Shown here piece by piece: positions 12,781 through 28,323 of a DNA stretch of 64,000 nucleotides (position 1 is its first letter; each line of letters starts with the position of its first letter). Under the pieces are notes generated by a model. That model searched no databases, was not told where the DNA came from, and saw nothing but the letters and a program-made list of their open reading frames with translations. This DNA comes from Polytrichum commune (lineage: Eukaryota > Streptophyta > Polytrichopsida > Polytrichales > Polytrichaceae). The stretch lies in contig OX485804.1 of the NCBI GenBank assembly GCA_950295325.1, positions 35,574,429-35,638,428 of the forward strand, given 5' to 3'. A program made the translations under genes and the position numbers.

Positions 12781-15330
12781 GAGCATTACACCTTCAAATA
12801 TACACTTAGGGATTGAACGTCAACATTACCAACAACGAACATTACACTGCAATTGACCTTCAAGTATTAAAACATACAAGGGCCTTCAAAATTCCAACAC
12901 CTTGAACCCAACTAAAAAAAATCTCACTCATACAAACACCCCTGCATACACCCTCAATCCAACCATATATTTGTTCTAGACATACATTTGACAACAACAT
13001 CAAATTTCAATATTTAAATTCAACATCAAATGTTTAGAATCCAATAGCAAGGGCTTTTGAAAATGATGTGACATAAAGAGAGTAGGGAACATGCCAAAGA
13101 GTGAGAGTTGCAAATAAGATCATCACACTTATCTAGAGTGGGGCACCAAGGGGAGAAGTATAACCAATATGAGAAGATGTAAGCAATGGGAGGAGATAGA
13201 AGAAATGACAACACACAAATTGATGAAATCTTTATGTGGGCATTCCTTTAAATACCTAAAAAAATACACACTTTAGGCATTTAGAAGAAGAAAAAAAAAA
13301 TTAAAAAAAAAAACATAACTACAATAATTTCATATAGTGATCTATATACAAATCATCCACACAATATAAATCACCACCAAAACTGCCAAAGATGTCACTT
13401 GGTGGGGTTGATTCTCACCTTTATTCGATAGCATACAATTCTACTTATAGGACAACAATGATCACCAAATGGATCACAAAATCTAGACATATCACTAAGT
13501 CCACAAGATTAAAAATGAAATGTTCAAGTTATGACTAGGCTAGTTTTTTGCCACAAATTGATTAAGGGAGGCAACATCTATTGGATCCTCGGGGGGGGGG
13601 GGGTAGTCATTGGTTGGAGTAGCAATATACGTGCGAACAAATGATAGGGTATTTTAAAAACATGAGGGCTAAAAATTATAAATGGACTTAAGAGTAATAT
13701 AAGGTATCAAAAATGGCATTGGACATCTTTAAAGTACTATAGGGTATGGAATAATAGGTAATTTGGAATTATAAGTAATGCAAGCCATTTTTCTATTAAC
13801 CCAAAGTAGAAATTTACATAATGATAGCATGTGAAAAAAAAAAGAGAATTGAAAGTAATACCCCCCTATAAAATAGTGGTTGTTCGCACCTATATCCTTA
13901 ACTTTTTAACACACTGCCCCCCCCCCCCCGAGATTGGATCTTAGGAATATAAATTAGTATTTGAATTAAAAGACATAGTTACCGTGGAAATTATAGATTC
14001 CAAATCAAATCATTTCCAATCGTTATGGTCATATTTAAATTTCAGTTGACCATGTGCCTTGTTAAACTGTGAAAACATGATCATGTAAGTATATAAGATT
14101 ATTCGTTTTTTTTTCCCACTTGAGTTTATTTGTTTTGCAAGTCAATACCTTGCATACATGTTCCAATTTGTTCCTATTGGTCCCAAACCTCCTAATTTTT
14201 TAAACCCGTCCAATGGACCATGTCCCAAACTCTGATATTTGTACATTACTAGTTGGCTTCCCTTGTATCCGTCGAACCGCTATAGTAATTTTGGACGATC
14301 GTGTATTGCGTTGCCCAAAAAAACCTCCACAATCCGAACCAAGTCCAAGCATTATAGAGGAAGTAGAAGAAGATGTTGTTACGTAATCATCGACATTATT
14401 AAAATAAATTGAATTACAAACACGAGTAAGTCGGTCTTTTGAGAGAAAGACATTTCCATTCAACCGAGATAACAAAGTTGAGTTGTAAATTGTGTGTTAG
14501 CTTGATCTTTTAGAGCTATTGTTTGTAATGACAACAAATTACCTACTTTTGTTGCTACCTTGTTGTCATCTTTGTCTTTGTCACTTAAATCACTACCACC
14601 ACCGCCCTCACAAAGGAAGCCGTTTGCAAGATAGTTTCACAATATCACACAAGTATTGCCCCACATTGCTACGTTGTTCGCAAGGAAATGTGGTCGCACA
14701 CTTCAGCCTCCAGAATACAAGAGTAAGCAAGTACAACAAGCAAACGTTCAACATCTAAAGTACAAGAGCGATTGCTCCTAAACCGAAGCAGAGCGAATAA
14801 ACGCTCAGTCAAGAGAGATTTTGATGGCCGACTAGAGGAAAAAAACAAAAACCTAACGATTAAAATGAAAAAAATAAACTCAACATTACTGAGCTCAATG
14901 ACCCTTTCAAAACCTTAAAATTGCATTTTCTATACTAGTATGATGCTCAATACTACCTTAATACCTTGCAAATAGTTACTGCTACCCTAAATAAGCCAAC
15001 CAACCATTCCATCACCGAATGATGGCATTTTTTCATCCAAAGGCAACCGTTTCAACAAATCCATCCAATGTCACTAATACCAGTTAATTTATGTTGAACT
15101 TATAAATTAAATATCTAAATTTAATTTAATTTATTCTAGTTTCTATCCAATTTTTTTTTTTAAACCACAACTTAAACCACACCGTACATTCTGTAATTCC
15201 CAAACTCACATTTAAATGACGTTATTATATATCTTTGAAAAAAATGTAAAATGTTTGTGTCTTGAATAAAAATCCACCCTACATTTTCTCACACGTGGTT
15301 TTCTACATTTTTGCCAGTGCCCGCCCCTAG
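12333..15330. mobile_element. Family C element, long form (~3.0 kb)
   Basis: The first ~330 bp align with 27584-27912 and the last ~340 bp with about 27945-28323, so this looks like the longer relative of that 740-bp element. The ends are imperfectly inverted: GGGTGCA...CACTTGA...TGCGAGAA at the left; the reverse complement of the right end reads GGGCGGGCACTGG and later CACGTGTGAGAA. The interior holds a (CAA)n run at about 12739-12780, a G run near 13592, a C run near 13918 and no recognisable transposase. The minus-strand frame at 14200-14475 is open but matches no family I know. Probably a non-autonomous or decayed DNA transposon. Confidence 0.6.
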
Positions 15331-16550
15331 TGGTACAAAGAGTCCATCCCCTGGGTCTCTATGTGTTAGTAAAAGAAGCTTACACCATTGAAAAGGTCAC
15401 AATAAGGAGCCTACTTAATGCACGTTGCTAAAGCCATCAATTGGTTTTTATGTTGCCTATATAGATTAAGTGAACTTTATATCACTTGGGATTACAGAAA
15501 TTGAAATATTGAATATGGTTTTTCTTTCAAAAACTACATAAGGATTTCATTTGCGGTTTTTAAAGTTTGAATGTCCATGACCTAATACCATGTTTTCAAC
15601 AAACATGTTATTCAAATTTGGAGTTTTTAAGTCCTACTCATGACCATGACATCACATAAGCTAAACATGACATTAACATGTAATTTTGGACGAATATCTC
15701 ATGAGAACATGATAAATCTTAGATAAAAATATGCAAATTTGAGTTGGCTCCATGTTCAATGGTATCGTATTTTGGAATCACACTCTCATCATTCATTTAG
15801 AAAAAATAGATTCATTGTTGGCGAGTTCAAATGCCTAGTGTTGTAGAGTTTTGTTTATTTATGGATATAAATTGGATGAATGCCAATTGACGGTAAGGTG
15901 AAACACTTGAGCATGTGAGGCCTCCTATAGATTGAAGTCCAATCGTCATGGATTTGTATACATAGAAGGTGAACAAGATTGGACGTCATGGAGCCCATCC
16001 TCCCCCCACATCCCTTCCAGGGCACATCTCCATGGGAGCTGTTTAACCACTATCACACATCCTCGTCCAAATTTGATTTGACCTCTTGTAAATGACGCAA
16101 AATTTTGCCTTGAAATGGAGTAGATTTTTCTTATAGTTGTATAAGTTCACGTTTGCACACCAACATTCTCTACAATTGAGGATTGGGAAATATGAAAACA
16201 AACTCACATGTGTGCCACACAACGACATGCCTCCCTACATCCCATACAAATTGGGATGCACTCATATATGATGTCCACCCCAATGTTTCTTTTTGCACTT
16301 TATGGATAACTCTATTGCAAACGCCTTCAAAGGGGATATGCCGATAAAGCATGTATGATCCAAGGGTAGACTACAAGGGCAACTCAACATCATTGCATAG
16401 ACCGCAACAAGCTTTTGTCCCCCGCATTCCAACCCCATCTCACTTACCCGCATTATGTGGCCTGAATGGCAAATTGTTTTGGAGGCATGTGAACCTCTTG
16501 TTTGTGGTGCATTCAACCATAAGCTCGTGCATGTGTTCTCTTACGGGAAC
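15331..16550. other. Intergenic, nothing recognised
   Basis: AT-rich, with interrupted frames. No RNA gene, repeat match or coding motif seen. Confidence 0.55.
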
Positions 16551-16557
16551 CATGATA

Positions 16558-16575
16558 GGGAACGAGACCGTTCCC
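16558..16575. promoter_or_regulatory. Palindrome GGGAACG-N4-CGTTCCC, distal copy
   Basis: A perfect 7-bp inverted repeat with a 4-bp spacer, about 0.7 kb upstream of the LPD start codon. The same palindrome recurs at 16897-16914, and single GGGAACG half-sites occur near the rhamnose synthase leader (~5515-5530) and at 49046. It could be a transcription factor site or part of a repeat; the flanks of the two copies are also loosely similar. Confidence 0.4.
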
Positions 16576-16579
16576 TCTC

Positions 16580-19524
<2,945 letters not shown>

Positions 19525-22500
19525 ATCATACATGTTAACCGATGTCATGTTTGGAAGACCGTCAATCACTAGGGTTTGCAAAGCCATTGACCCTGAATTG
19601 TGCTCTGAGAAGAGCAGGAGAGAGGACTGGTGCATGAGAAAGTGCTTGGTCCACATACATATCCGGCTCTCATGTTGGGGATTTACAGGTATGAGTGCAC
19701 AGGGTTTGCATGCTGAAGATCCCCAGGCCTCAGTGGATGTCCTCTGACACCTTGTTTGAAGCAGCAGGTACTGGCCTTGATTATTCACTCATGTCCGCAT
19801 ATTGCTGTGTTAACTCACAGCAATGTTGAACTTTGTTGGTCAATATATCTTTAGAAAGAATATTCCACTATGCCCAGTCCTGGTATTGATCAATAAACAA
19901 CACTTGTACAAAGTTCTGGAGGTTTTCTGTTTATCGTTTCTGGTGCTAGAATGTCCGCCATAGTGGATGACTATGGGCACAAGGGCTCTCCAGTGAGAAT
20001 GTGATAGTGCTCCTATGTTTTGGACGCCAAAAACAAAACCTGTCCTTGCTTTACGTTTATCACTAAATAATCATCCCTTAAGGATTGTAAAATATCTGTT
20101 GAGGTATTTAGTGTTTGATACAAGTTTGGAGGCTTCAAAAATACCCATTATCTTCATTATCCATTCAACTGGAATATCTACTTTGATGCACATTCCCAAC
20201 CTGGCATTCATCAGTTGCTTCAGTACATGGTGGTTGTTAGCTGTCTGCAAAGGCTAGAGATGAGTACCTATACTTGTGCGCATGCTTTGAGCCACCTCTG
20301 TCATGTCAATGTTATATATTGTACCTATTGTCGCAGTCAACAGTTTATGTATACATTGTACCTACAGTATGTTACAGTCATCAGTTTAATTTGATCCTTT
20401 GTGCACATCTACCAGGTACTAGTCATGGCTCCATATGCGTCCCTTGCCTATCAATCTTGACCTGTGAGAAGTTGCCCATTGAGCTTTGTATCCAACAATT
20501 ACTATCAATTTGGAGAACATGAAATGCATATTCGAACTAGGCAGGATAGGATTTATATGCATTTAGCAGCAACTGTGGCCGTACTTGTGCACATTCTTTG
20601 AGCCACCTGTGTCATGTCAATATATCTGTTGAGCCACCTGCTCTTGGGAAAGTTTATTTGCCTTTGTTAAGGCACATGTTCATTCAATCAACACTCTAAC
20701 CTCCCTAATGTCACGCATGTGACAACCAAAGTGCGCGTGATATTAGGGATTCCTGCAGTGTTAATGCGGATGTGTGATAAAAGAGAATTAATGTAGGATG
20801 TGACTTTATGGAATAACAGAAAGTCAACGTTGCAGTAATGACAATGATAACAACGTGATGCATGCTGTGATACATGAGTGGTATATGTGACAGCAAGGAG
20901 GGAGATGTGAACTGAGCACATCCGTTCCCTAGGGTTTTGGTATATATGATAGGGAGTATCATTACAAAGGATGACATTATGGAGGTTAGGGTGTATCATA
21001 TGGCAAGGCTTATTATCAATCCCACCCAGTGCCCAAATTTATTGGATCTGTCTGTAGGACAGAGACTATGCATCAACTTCTTCGTTTCAAGAGCACATTT
21101 CCTAACCACTTTGTGTTCACACTTGGACGTTACTTGTTCTTGTTATTTTTGGTCTGCTTTATTTAATGTGGATGTTAACTATAGTTTATATATATATATA
21201 TCTATATATAAGAGCTCCCTAAAATGAATTGAAAGAAATCTAGTTAACTATAGTTATTTTGGCAATTCTTGATTATTTATTTTAAAATTTTCGGGTGATA
21301 AGCGAGTAGCTTCAATCCTTGACCCGTATTTTAAAAAAAAGGTGCACCAAATCCAAGAAAGGTTTGGTATAGTGAATAGCCATGGATTGGCATGAGCAAA
21401 GTAATTAGCTACAATTGTAGTCTTTCATAGCAAAGGACAAAGCCTCACGGTTCTACCATTTTCTTGTTAAAAAACCAAAAACAAAACAAACACACACACA
21501 CGCACACACACGCACACGGTGCAATGAGATTGGACTATATTATCCAAGCTTGTTAATTGTTTTGAGTTCAAAATTTAACGCAATTGGAGGGGGGGCAAGG
21601 AGCTACCTAATCACTTCATAAATAAATAGAAGAATCTTCACTTTGACCACTTATAGATTACGTATCACCCTCACCCCAATTTTGAAACATGATATTCTTC
21701 GTGACTCACAATTGCTACTTGAATGAGACAATTCCCAACCCAATGCAACGACCACAATTGCATGTGGGGTTGAAAGTGACCCTACAATAGGGCCACATAC
21801 CTTATACATATACTACCTATTAGTACAGTGGTGCAAGGTGCATATGGCAGATTGCAATGATGATGCACAAAGTGCTTTGGCTTAGGAGATTGTGCTTTCC
21901 TCACAACAAAGTATCTAGTAGCATCATTGGAAGTTATAAATGACATGTGTTCATTTTTTCACTTTGTACCTCCCTTACATAAAAGTTTTGGTCCTTTTGC
22001 CCCTAAGTTCATTTGAAAGTAACTTATCCCTTGTAAACATTTATGATAATTTCATTGACGACCTAAAGTTGGAGATGGCTTATGTCTTTGTGATGAACTC
22101 CGGAGTGCTCAACCCATCATAGTTTCAACCACCATTTTGGGCATGTTCTATACGCATACATTTGAAAAGTACAGATCTCGGCACTAGAGTTCAACGAAAC
22201 ATGTTTTTCACATTTGGAGTAGTTGCGCCGGAACATGTGAAAATGTAAGATAGAAAGAGGAGAGATAAAAGCGAAGAGGGGATAAATTGCTCGTCTACAC
22301 ATGTAAAGAATGTAAAATATGTTTTGTGTGCCCTTTAAATTTCTTTTTTTATTTCAAGGTGATGCACACCTTCATGATGGTTCACATCCTGAAAGTTTTT
22401 CTCTCATTATACTTGAGTGATCATTTCATTCCACAAAAACAATCTCGAAATTGGCTTCTACTAAATATGGCTATGAGAATTGTCTTAGGTTTTCCATTTA

Positions 22501-22589
22501 ACATCATCTCGTTGAAAATTTACAATGCTCGAAGAAATCAACCGGATGATTGATCTAAGAAGCATGATCTTGGGTTTTTGAATGCATGT
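19525..22589. other. 3' UTR then intergenic
   Basis: The LPD 3' UTR is probably the first few hundred bases. Beyond it are AT-rich sequence, a (TA)n run near 21190, a CA-rich microsatellite at about 21488-21518 and no recognisable gene. A stretch near 20695-20960 shares TAATRTCAC-type motifs with the duplicated block at 23.1-24.0 kb. Confidence 0.55.
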
Positions 22590-22758
22590 AGATTTCTTGA
22601 GGGTAGTTTCTATATGGGGAAAGTGATGACATGGGGCCATGGCCAGCTTGGTCATGGTGATTCTACCAATGTGAAAGTACCAAAAGCTTGTCAAAGCACT
22701 AGGAGACCACAAAGTGACCTTTATAGCTCGTGGGGTGATTGGACAACCGCCGTCATTG
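22590..22758 (+). pseudogene. RCC1-repeat exon relic
   Basis: One exon-sized piece of an RCC1 (regulator of chromosome condensation) repeat protein. GKVMTWGHGQLGHGD is a typical RCC1 blade start, and GDWTTAVIG before a GTAAGC donor-like site is a typical blade end. Between them the frame breaks twice: after VKVPK one extra base shifts into LVKALGDHKVTFIAR, and two extra G at about 22730-22736 restore the frame at GDW. No neighbouring RCC1 exons are visible. Most likely a captured or left-behind gene fragment. RCC1-family membership is seen in sequence; the parent gene is unknown. Confidence 0.7.
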
Positions 22759-23117
22759 GTAAGCTTTCCTTGCCCTATATTAGATTCTTAAAAAACTCTT
22801 ATCGTTTTTGTGCTAATGAAGAAATTGTGGTGAAAAGTTCCGTCCTATACAGTCATATAAGCATATAGCAGTGTGTGTACAAATTGCTAGTAAATATCAT
22901 GGTGAGGTAGTTGGTACACCCTTCACTCCGTAATATCACTCGCTCTCTAATATCCTGAAACACTAGGGAACGGATGTTCGTAGTTCAGATCTCACTTCTT
23001 ATTATCACCTTTCTCTTCCTTATATCACGAATTTTGTCATTAATGTAAACCATCAAAGAAGTCAACCCACACCCTTGCATTGCACCATGTGTCAATATGT
23101 AGAGTGTCGCCTTCTTT
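22759..23117. other. Spacer before the 463-bp duplication
   Basis: No gene seen. CTCTAATATC-like motifs near 22915-22955 resemble sequence inside the adjacent duplicated block. Confidence 0.4.
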
Positions 23118-24043
23118 CTTATTCTTCTTCTTCTTCTTCGTCTTATGCCACTTGTTGAATGTTGGTGCATGCATATGCTACATCGCCTGGGAAGGCCAAG
23201 TGGAGTGGACCACACCACACCATTTAATATGTTGCACGTTGTGTTTTTCCATAGTGTCACATGCTACACTAATTCACTAGTATCACGCATCCATGTTAAC
23301 ACTACAAAACTCTCTAATATCACATGCACTGCAGTTGCCACAGGTGTGATACTACAGAGTTTAGAGTGTATCTTATTTGAACGCATTTGATATTCACTCA
23401 AACTTTTGTATAGTGTTTAGTCAAAAAGGATTTTAACTGATGATGACAGAGATCAAAGACTTGTTTACATGGGGAAAGAATGGGGATTGTTAACTTGGTG
23501 TCCAAGAGCTCATGGACACATAGATGCTTCCTATCTTAGTCAGCTTGACACCTAATGATGAGCACGTAAAATCACAGTATCTTATTCTTCTTCTTCTTCT
23601 TCGTCTTATGCCACTTGTTGAGTGTTGGTGCATGCATATGCCACATCGCCCGGGAAGGCCAAGTGGAGTGGACCACACCATGCCATTTAATATGTTGCAT
23701 GTTGTGTTATTCCATAATGTCACATGCTACACTAATTCACTAGTATCACGCATCCATGTTAACACTAAAAAACTCTGTAATATCACGTACACTGCGGTTG
23801 CTGCATGTGTGATACTACAGAGTTTAGAGTGTATCTTATTTGAAAGCATTTGATATTCACTCAAAATTTTGTATGATGTTTAGTCAAAAGGATTTTAACT
23901 GATGATGACAAAGATCTAAGACTTGTTTACATGGGGAAAGAATGGGAATTTACTTGGTGTCCAAGAGCTCATGGGCACATAGATGCTTCCTATCTTAGTC
24001 AGCTTGACACGTGATGACGAGCAGGTAGAATCACAGTATCAAG
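23118..24043. repeat. 463-bp tandem duplication
   Basis: Copies 23118-23580 and 23581-24043 are nearly identical. Both start with CTTATTCTTC microsatellite sequence, share GGAAGGCCAAGTGGAGTGGA and end with CTTAGTCAGCTTGACAC. Within each copy AACTCTSTAATATCAC is followed by its inverse GTGATACTACAGAGTTT, so each unit also carries a small inverted repeat. The open frames are parallel in the two copies but match no family. Confidence 0.9.
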
Positions 24044-24880
24044 CAATTGCAGTTGCTGCCAGAGTGCATTAGAGCGTGTCCTTTATTCTCCAAAAAAACC
24101 ATGTTACTAGACCCAAGTTTATGAGGCCCTTTTTGAGGATTTGGGCAAACCAACCCATACACTCGTTCCTTGTTGGATGCCTAAACCCTTGTCTCCAAGG
24201 AACCAATGTATGGGTTGGTTCGCCCCAGCCCTTTTTGAGCGACAAGCACAACCATGTTGCACTCTACATTCTTTTCAGTTATTTTTATTTTTTTGATGAG
24301 ACAAAAGGCCAACAAAGCCAACGCCAAATGAATTAAGAATCAAGAAATCGAGCCCACATCGAGGGGAGGTGGGGCCACTCGGATGTGAAGCACCACCATG
24401 TAAAAAGAAACAACCACAATAGCCCCCACCACAGACAACCCACCAGACCCACCAAGCCAAGGACCAACCCCACCTCACTTGCCAAGGACAACCCCCAGGC
24501 CACCACCATCACCCAACAATGAGCTGAGCCACCTAACTACATTGCCGCTTCCAGTTCCACGCAATATGTAAGTTGTTCCCCCTACGAAGGGCATTCCATG
24601 CAGAGACCCCCTCCCTTTGAAAGTTCGTAGGGGAAGGGTTAACATTTTCCCCATGACTCTCCTTAGGGCCCGTTACCTAAATGAATTTTATTTTAGAATC
24701 TATGGATAGGGATTTTCATCTCAAATTAACCTTTAATCTAGATTTGATGTAGGCGGGATCCATTTATAGAAAGAGAACAATCCACCAAGGTTTTGTTATT
24801 CAGTGTTGACCAAAGGTAATTTGCAAATTGCACGTATCAATGGAGCATAGGATTGTGCATGATGGAGAAAGGGAATTATT
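24044..24880. other. Intergenic, nothing recognised
   Basis: Contains a local inverted pair around ACCAACCCATACACTCGTTC (about 24147-24220). The more C-rich stretch at 24340-24560 has no open frame of note. Confidence 0.45.
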
Positions 24881-25090
24881 GTATATAAGTGTACCTCTCA
24901 TCCATCCAACTTATAAACTCAACCCTTTATAGGTTTGTTGTTGATTCGTCTCAAATGACCTTGACACATCAATTCAAGGTTTGTGAAGTTGATTATGGTG
25001 TCAAATCAACTATAAAAAAAAAAGCAACATGCGGGTTGCATATTGTACGAAGGCCTCTATGTTGGATGAATGAGAGGTGCGCTTGTATAT
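24881..25090. mobile_element. MITE family D, copy 1 (~210 bp)
   Basis: The inverted ends are about 30 bp: the left starts GTATATAAGTGTACCTCTCA, and the right is the inverse of ATATACAAGCGCACCTCTCA; both lead into TCATCCAAC. The interior matches the copy at 35453-35657 only after reverse complementing, so the two inserted in opposite orientations. No coding capacity. Confidence 0.85.
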
Positions 25091-26537
25091 GATAACTCCC
25101 TCTCTTTCCATGCATGATCAGATATATTCATACGGTAGTGGCCACCATCCCTGTATACTAACTTAGCTCATACAAAAGTTGGTAATGATAACAACAAGCT
25201 TATTGTAGAGGGCTCTCTATTCCAACACAAGATGATTGTTTCCCCCTCACATTTTGCCACATGTCTTGCTCACATTCACTAAGACCCACTTGCATCCACA
25301 TGGAAACTACAATGATAGAGAGAGAGCCTCAACGGTATACCTACTTGATGTTTCATCAAAGCCTCAAAGATAAGGATGAGGGATGATGCACCCAACACAC
25401 ATTTATGAAGGACTTGTAAACAACTCGTTCAATTCTGCTTTAAAAAAGCTTATTAATTAAGACCCCATCCAGTCAGCTACAATACTTCTTCTATTTAGTG
25501 TGGGTAGTAAAACAATGTGTCATCAAATAATTTCCTGCTACAGTAGTAAGGCGGTCCACTTTAATGACAAGGCTTTGTAAAGGAATGCAACAACGTGGCT
25601 CAATAGAACAATTGTTGGCGTTGCATGCATCATTGCATGGGTTTTCGTCATCATTGTTTTACCGCTACTCATTGCACGTGGTCACTCATAACATTGCTTT
25701 GTTGATGAGTTGTGTTCAGCTGCTCAGACTTCATAGTCAGTATGAAGCATTAGGAGTTTGGCATCTGAAGACTTTGTTTCTCAAGTCTATTGTTGGGCCC
25801 ATGAACACAATTCATAAGCTTGAGTAATGTTATGCTAGCCACTGACCACTCTTTAGGTGAATAATACTTTTAAATATCTCAAGACGGTTTGTCATGCCTT
25901 GATGCCGTTGTTGATGGATGTGGATGGTGCGTTCTAGAACTTTCTTTTTTGCAGTTAAGTGTGTGCTTGTGGGCCCGTTTAAAACCCATGTTGAATTATG
26001 AAATGTAACAATGTCTTGCACACTACACTAATATATCTATGCTTTGTAGAATAACGTGGGTGTTCTACTATAGTGTGTACCACATTAAATCAAGATGATT
26101 AAATTAGTGATTTTTTTATATTATGGTGAAAAAATTAGATAGTGAAGCTTGCACTAAAAATGAATTAGGTGTAGTTCTTAGCATTGAAAGCATGGTTGTA
26201 AGTGATGGTGTTGCCATTGGTATGTATTAGGCTTGCATTGAAGAACGGATGCCAAAAAAGGATGTCAAATTAAATATATAGACAACTTAATTGAGTGGAC
26301 CTAAGTGATCACTTTAAGGGAAATTTTATTTTCGTTTTGACTTCTTAGAGTTTTTGCATCTAAACTTCTATTTTGAAACTTGAGATGGTATCTACATTCT
26401 AAGCATATAATCATACTCATCATAACACATGTTTTTTTTGTTTATTATTTTATTACAAACATGCTACAAACCTAACCATGTGCTACTTAAATATAGGTTG
26501 TCAATTAATTGTTAACTTTCCACATTCAGACACCCCG
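25091..26537. other. Intergenic, nothing recognised
   Basis: AT-rich, without repeat matches or coding motifs that I can identify. Confidence 0.5.
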
Positions 26538-27064
26538 ACTCTCAATTAGGGCCACTTCACACACGAGCCAAGAGCCGTGACCATGAAATTGTGCAAGCCC
26601 AAAAGAAAGTGTCCAAAGGCCGTCCCAAGACACCTCCAAAATCATGTAGTGTGGTCACGGACCCTCAAGTGTAGTGTGAAGTCATATGTGATTGGGCCCT
26701 CAACTAAATGCTATTTCAATGAACGTCAACTCATGCAGGTCCTCACACATGATAAAATAGAATAAATCAACGGTTATGAGCATTCAAAGTGCCTTGGTCT
26801 CCTGGTTTTGTATTAAGCCGACCTCCAAGAGGTGGTTTTTGAAAACAGTCCAAGTGACCATGAAACATGATCCATTCGATGCCATGTAGGAATCCATGTA
26901 GACTTTGCATCCATCTTGCATTCACATACTCCGTTGGTCCCTCAAGCATAGTGTGAAGTAGCGAACTTGGACCAGCTCCACCTTTTCCACCAATGAGAGT
27001 GCTTGAAGTGTAAAGGGTCATGGGCTCTCAAGCTCGTGTGTGAAGTGGGCCTTACAATTGAGAA
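26538..27064. mobile_element. Family E terminal-inverted-repeat element (~527 bp)
   Basis: The left end CTCTCAATTAGGGCCACTTC, followed by ACACACGAGCCAAGAGCC, is the imperfect inverse of the right end, giving arms of roughly 50 bp. Motifs of the form TAGTGTGAAGT recur inside. Related end-like sequence occurs near 510-535 and at about 49980-50020 (CATAGTGTGAAGTGGCCCTA). Probably a non-autonomous DNA transposon. Confidence 0.75.
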
Positions 27065-27583
27065 TCATTTATGTAATTTATTTGTTTAATACGTGGTATT
27101 GGAGAATGGATGAACACGGTTGACCGTATGGATTGGGCAAGGACAAAGTAAGGAATATTATGTAGTAATCTTTGAGACTATTCAAAGTGTCCACACGTGG
27201 AAGATTATACTATTATATTGCAGGGCAGTAACGGTGGACCACACTGGGACACATGTTCTTTTGCAAGACCTTTGTTCCATAAGATGGATGATAGGGTTGC
27301 ATCCATTTTGGAATGGGAACCAAGTTCTCATGAAAGTTCTCAAAAACTAGTCATACTTAACCTTCAAGTTTTGCATAACATTATTCATATCCATAACAAT
27401 GTTATGTAGGACTGACATGATTCCATGGAACATTCCCTAATATTTCTCACATTCAGTCTCTCATGTTCATTTTTTTCTCATGTTCATTTTTTGATGAAAA
27501 AATCATTGAACGTTTTTCATCCATATCATGTAACTCAACAATTGTATCAAGCAAAGAAAGACAAGAGCACAGTAACTCATGGG
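27065..27583. other. Intergenic, nothing recognised
   Basis: Short frames only; no motif recognised. Confidence 0.5.
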
Positions 27584-28323
27584 GGGTGCACCCACACTTG
27601 AGTTATGTATACACATGCGAGAACCCCCTATTTAATTGGGGGGGGGGGTATTTACCTTCCTTCGTTGATTATTTTCCACCCTATAAGTAGCTAAATTTCT
27701 ACTAAATGGTATTTTCTAACACCCTATCATTATATATAAATTTTAGAGTCGCATAATTATAATCACCCTATGTTATTTATAAGTAGTAGAAATTTTGTGA
27801 GAACAAATTGCACATACATTACAGATACAATACACTAAGCATGCATCACACTATGTAGATATTCCTATGCATATTGCACACATACAACCATCATAATATA
27901 AACTTCAACATATTGCGTATGGTTCTTGAACCCCCCCCCCCCCAAGAAACCTTAAATAATGTTGCCAACCTTTTCATTGCCAAATGACGGTAATTTTCAT
28001 CCAAAGGCAACCGTACCAACAAATCCATCCACATGTTCACATACATTTTGCCTATTTCTCATCAAATGCTAGTAATGGCAGATGATTTATGTTGAACCTA
28101 CAAAAAAATCTAAACCTAATTTTATTTATGCTACTTTACATCTAATTTTCTTAAAAAAAACACAACTTAAACCACACTATAAATTACATATAATTCCCAA
28201 AGTCACATTTAGAGGATGCAATTATATATCTAAAAAAATGTAAAAATTATGTGTCTTGAATAAAATCCACCCTATATTTTCTCGCACGTGGTTTTCTACA
28301 TTTTCCCTAGTGCCCGCCCCTAG
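27584..28323. mobile_element. Family C element, short deletion form (~740 bp)
   Basis: The left ~330 bp and right ~380 bp match the two ends of the 3-kb element at 12333-15330; the middle 2.2 kb is absent. The junction lies near a run of 15 C at about 27930-27944. The reverse-complemented right end reads GGGCGGGCACTAGGG and then CACGTGCGAGAA; the left end reads CACTTGAG and then ACACATGCGAGAA. This is what an internally deleted derivative of a DNA transposon looks like. Confidence 0.7.

Noticed and set aside
12333-15330. Assignment of family C to CACTA or Helitron elements
   Set aside because: The right end reads CTAGTG (or CCAGTG) inside CCCGCCCCTAG, but the left end is CACTTG rather than CACTA, 3-bp target duplications do not match, and there is no TC start for a Helitron.
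23440-23960. TWGKNG-like words in the duplicated block as further RCC1 blades
   Set aside because: Only a short match and no blade-end GDW or spacing; may be chance.
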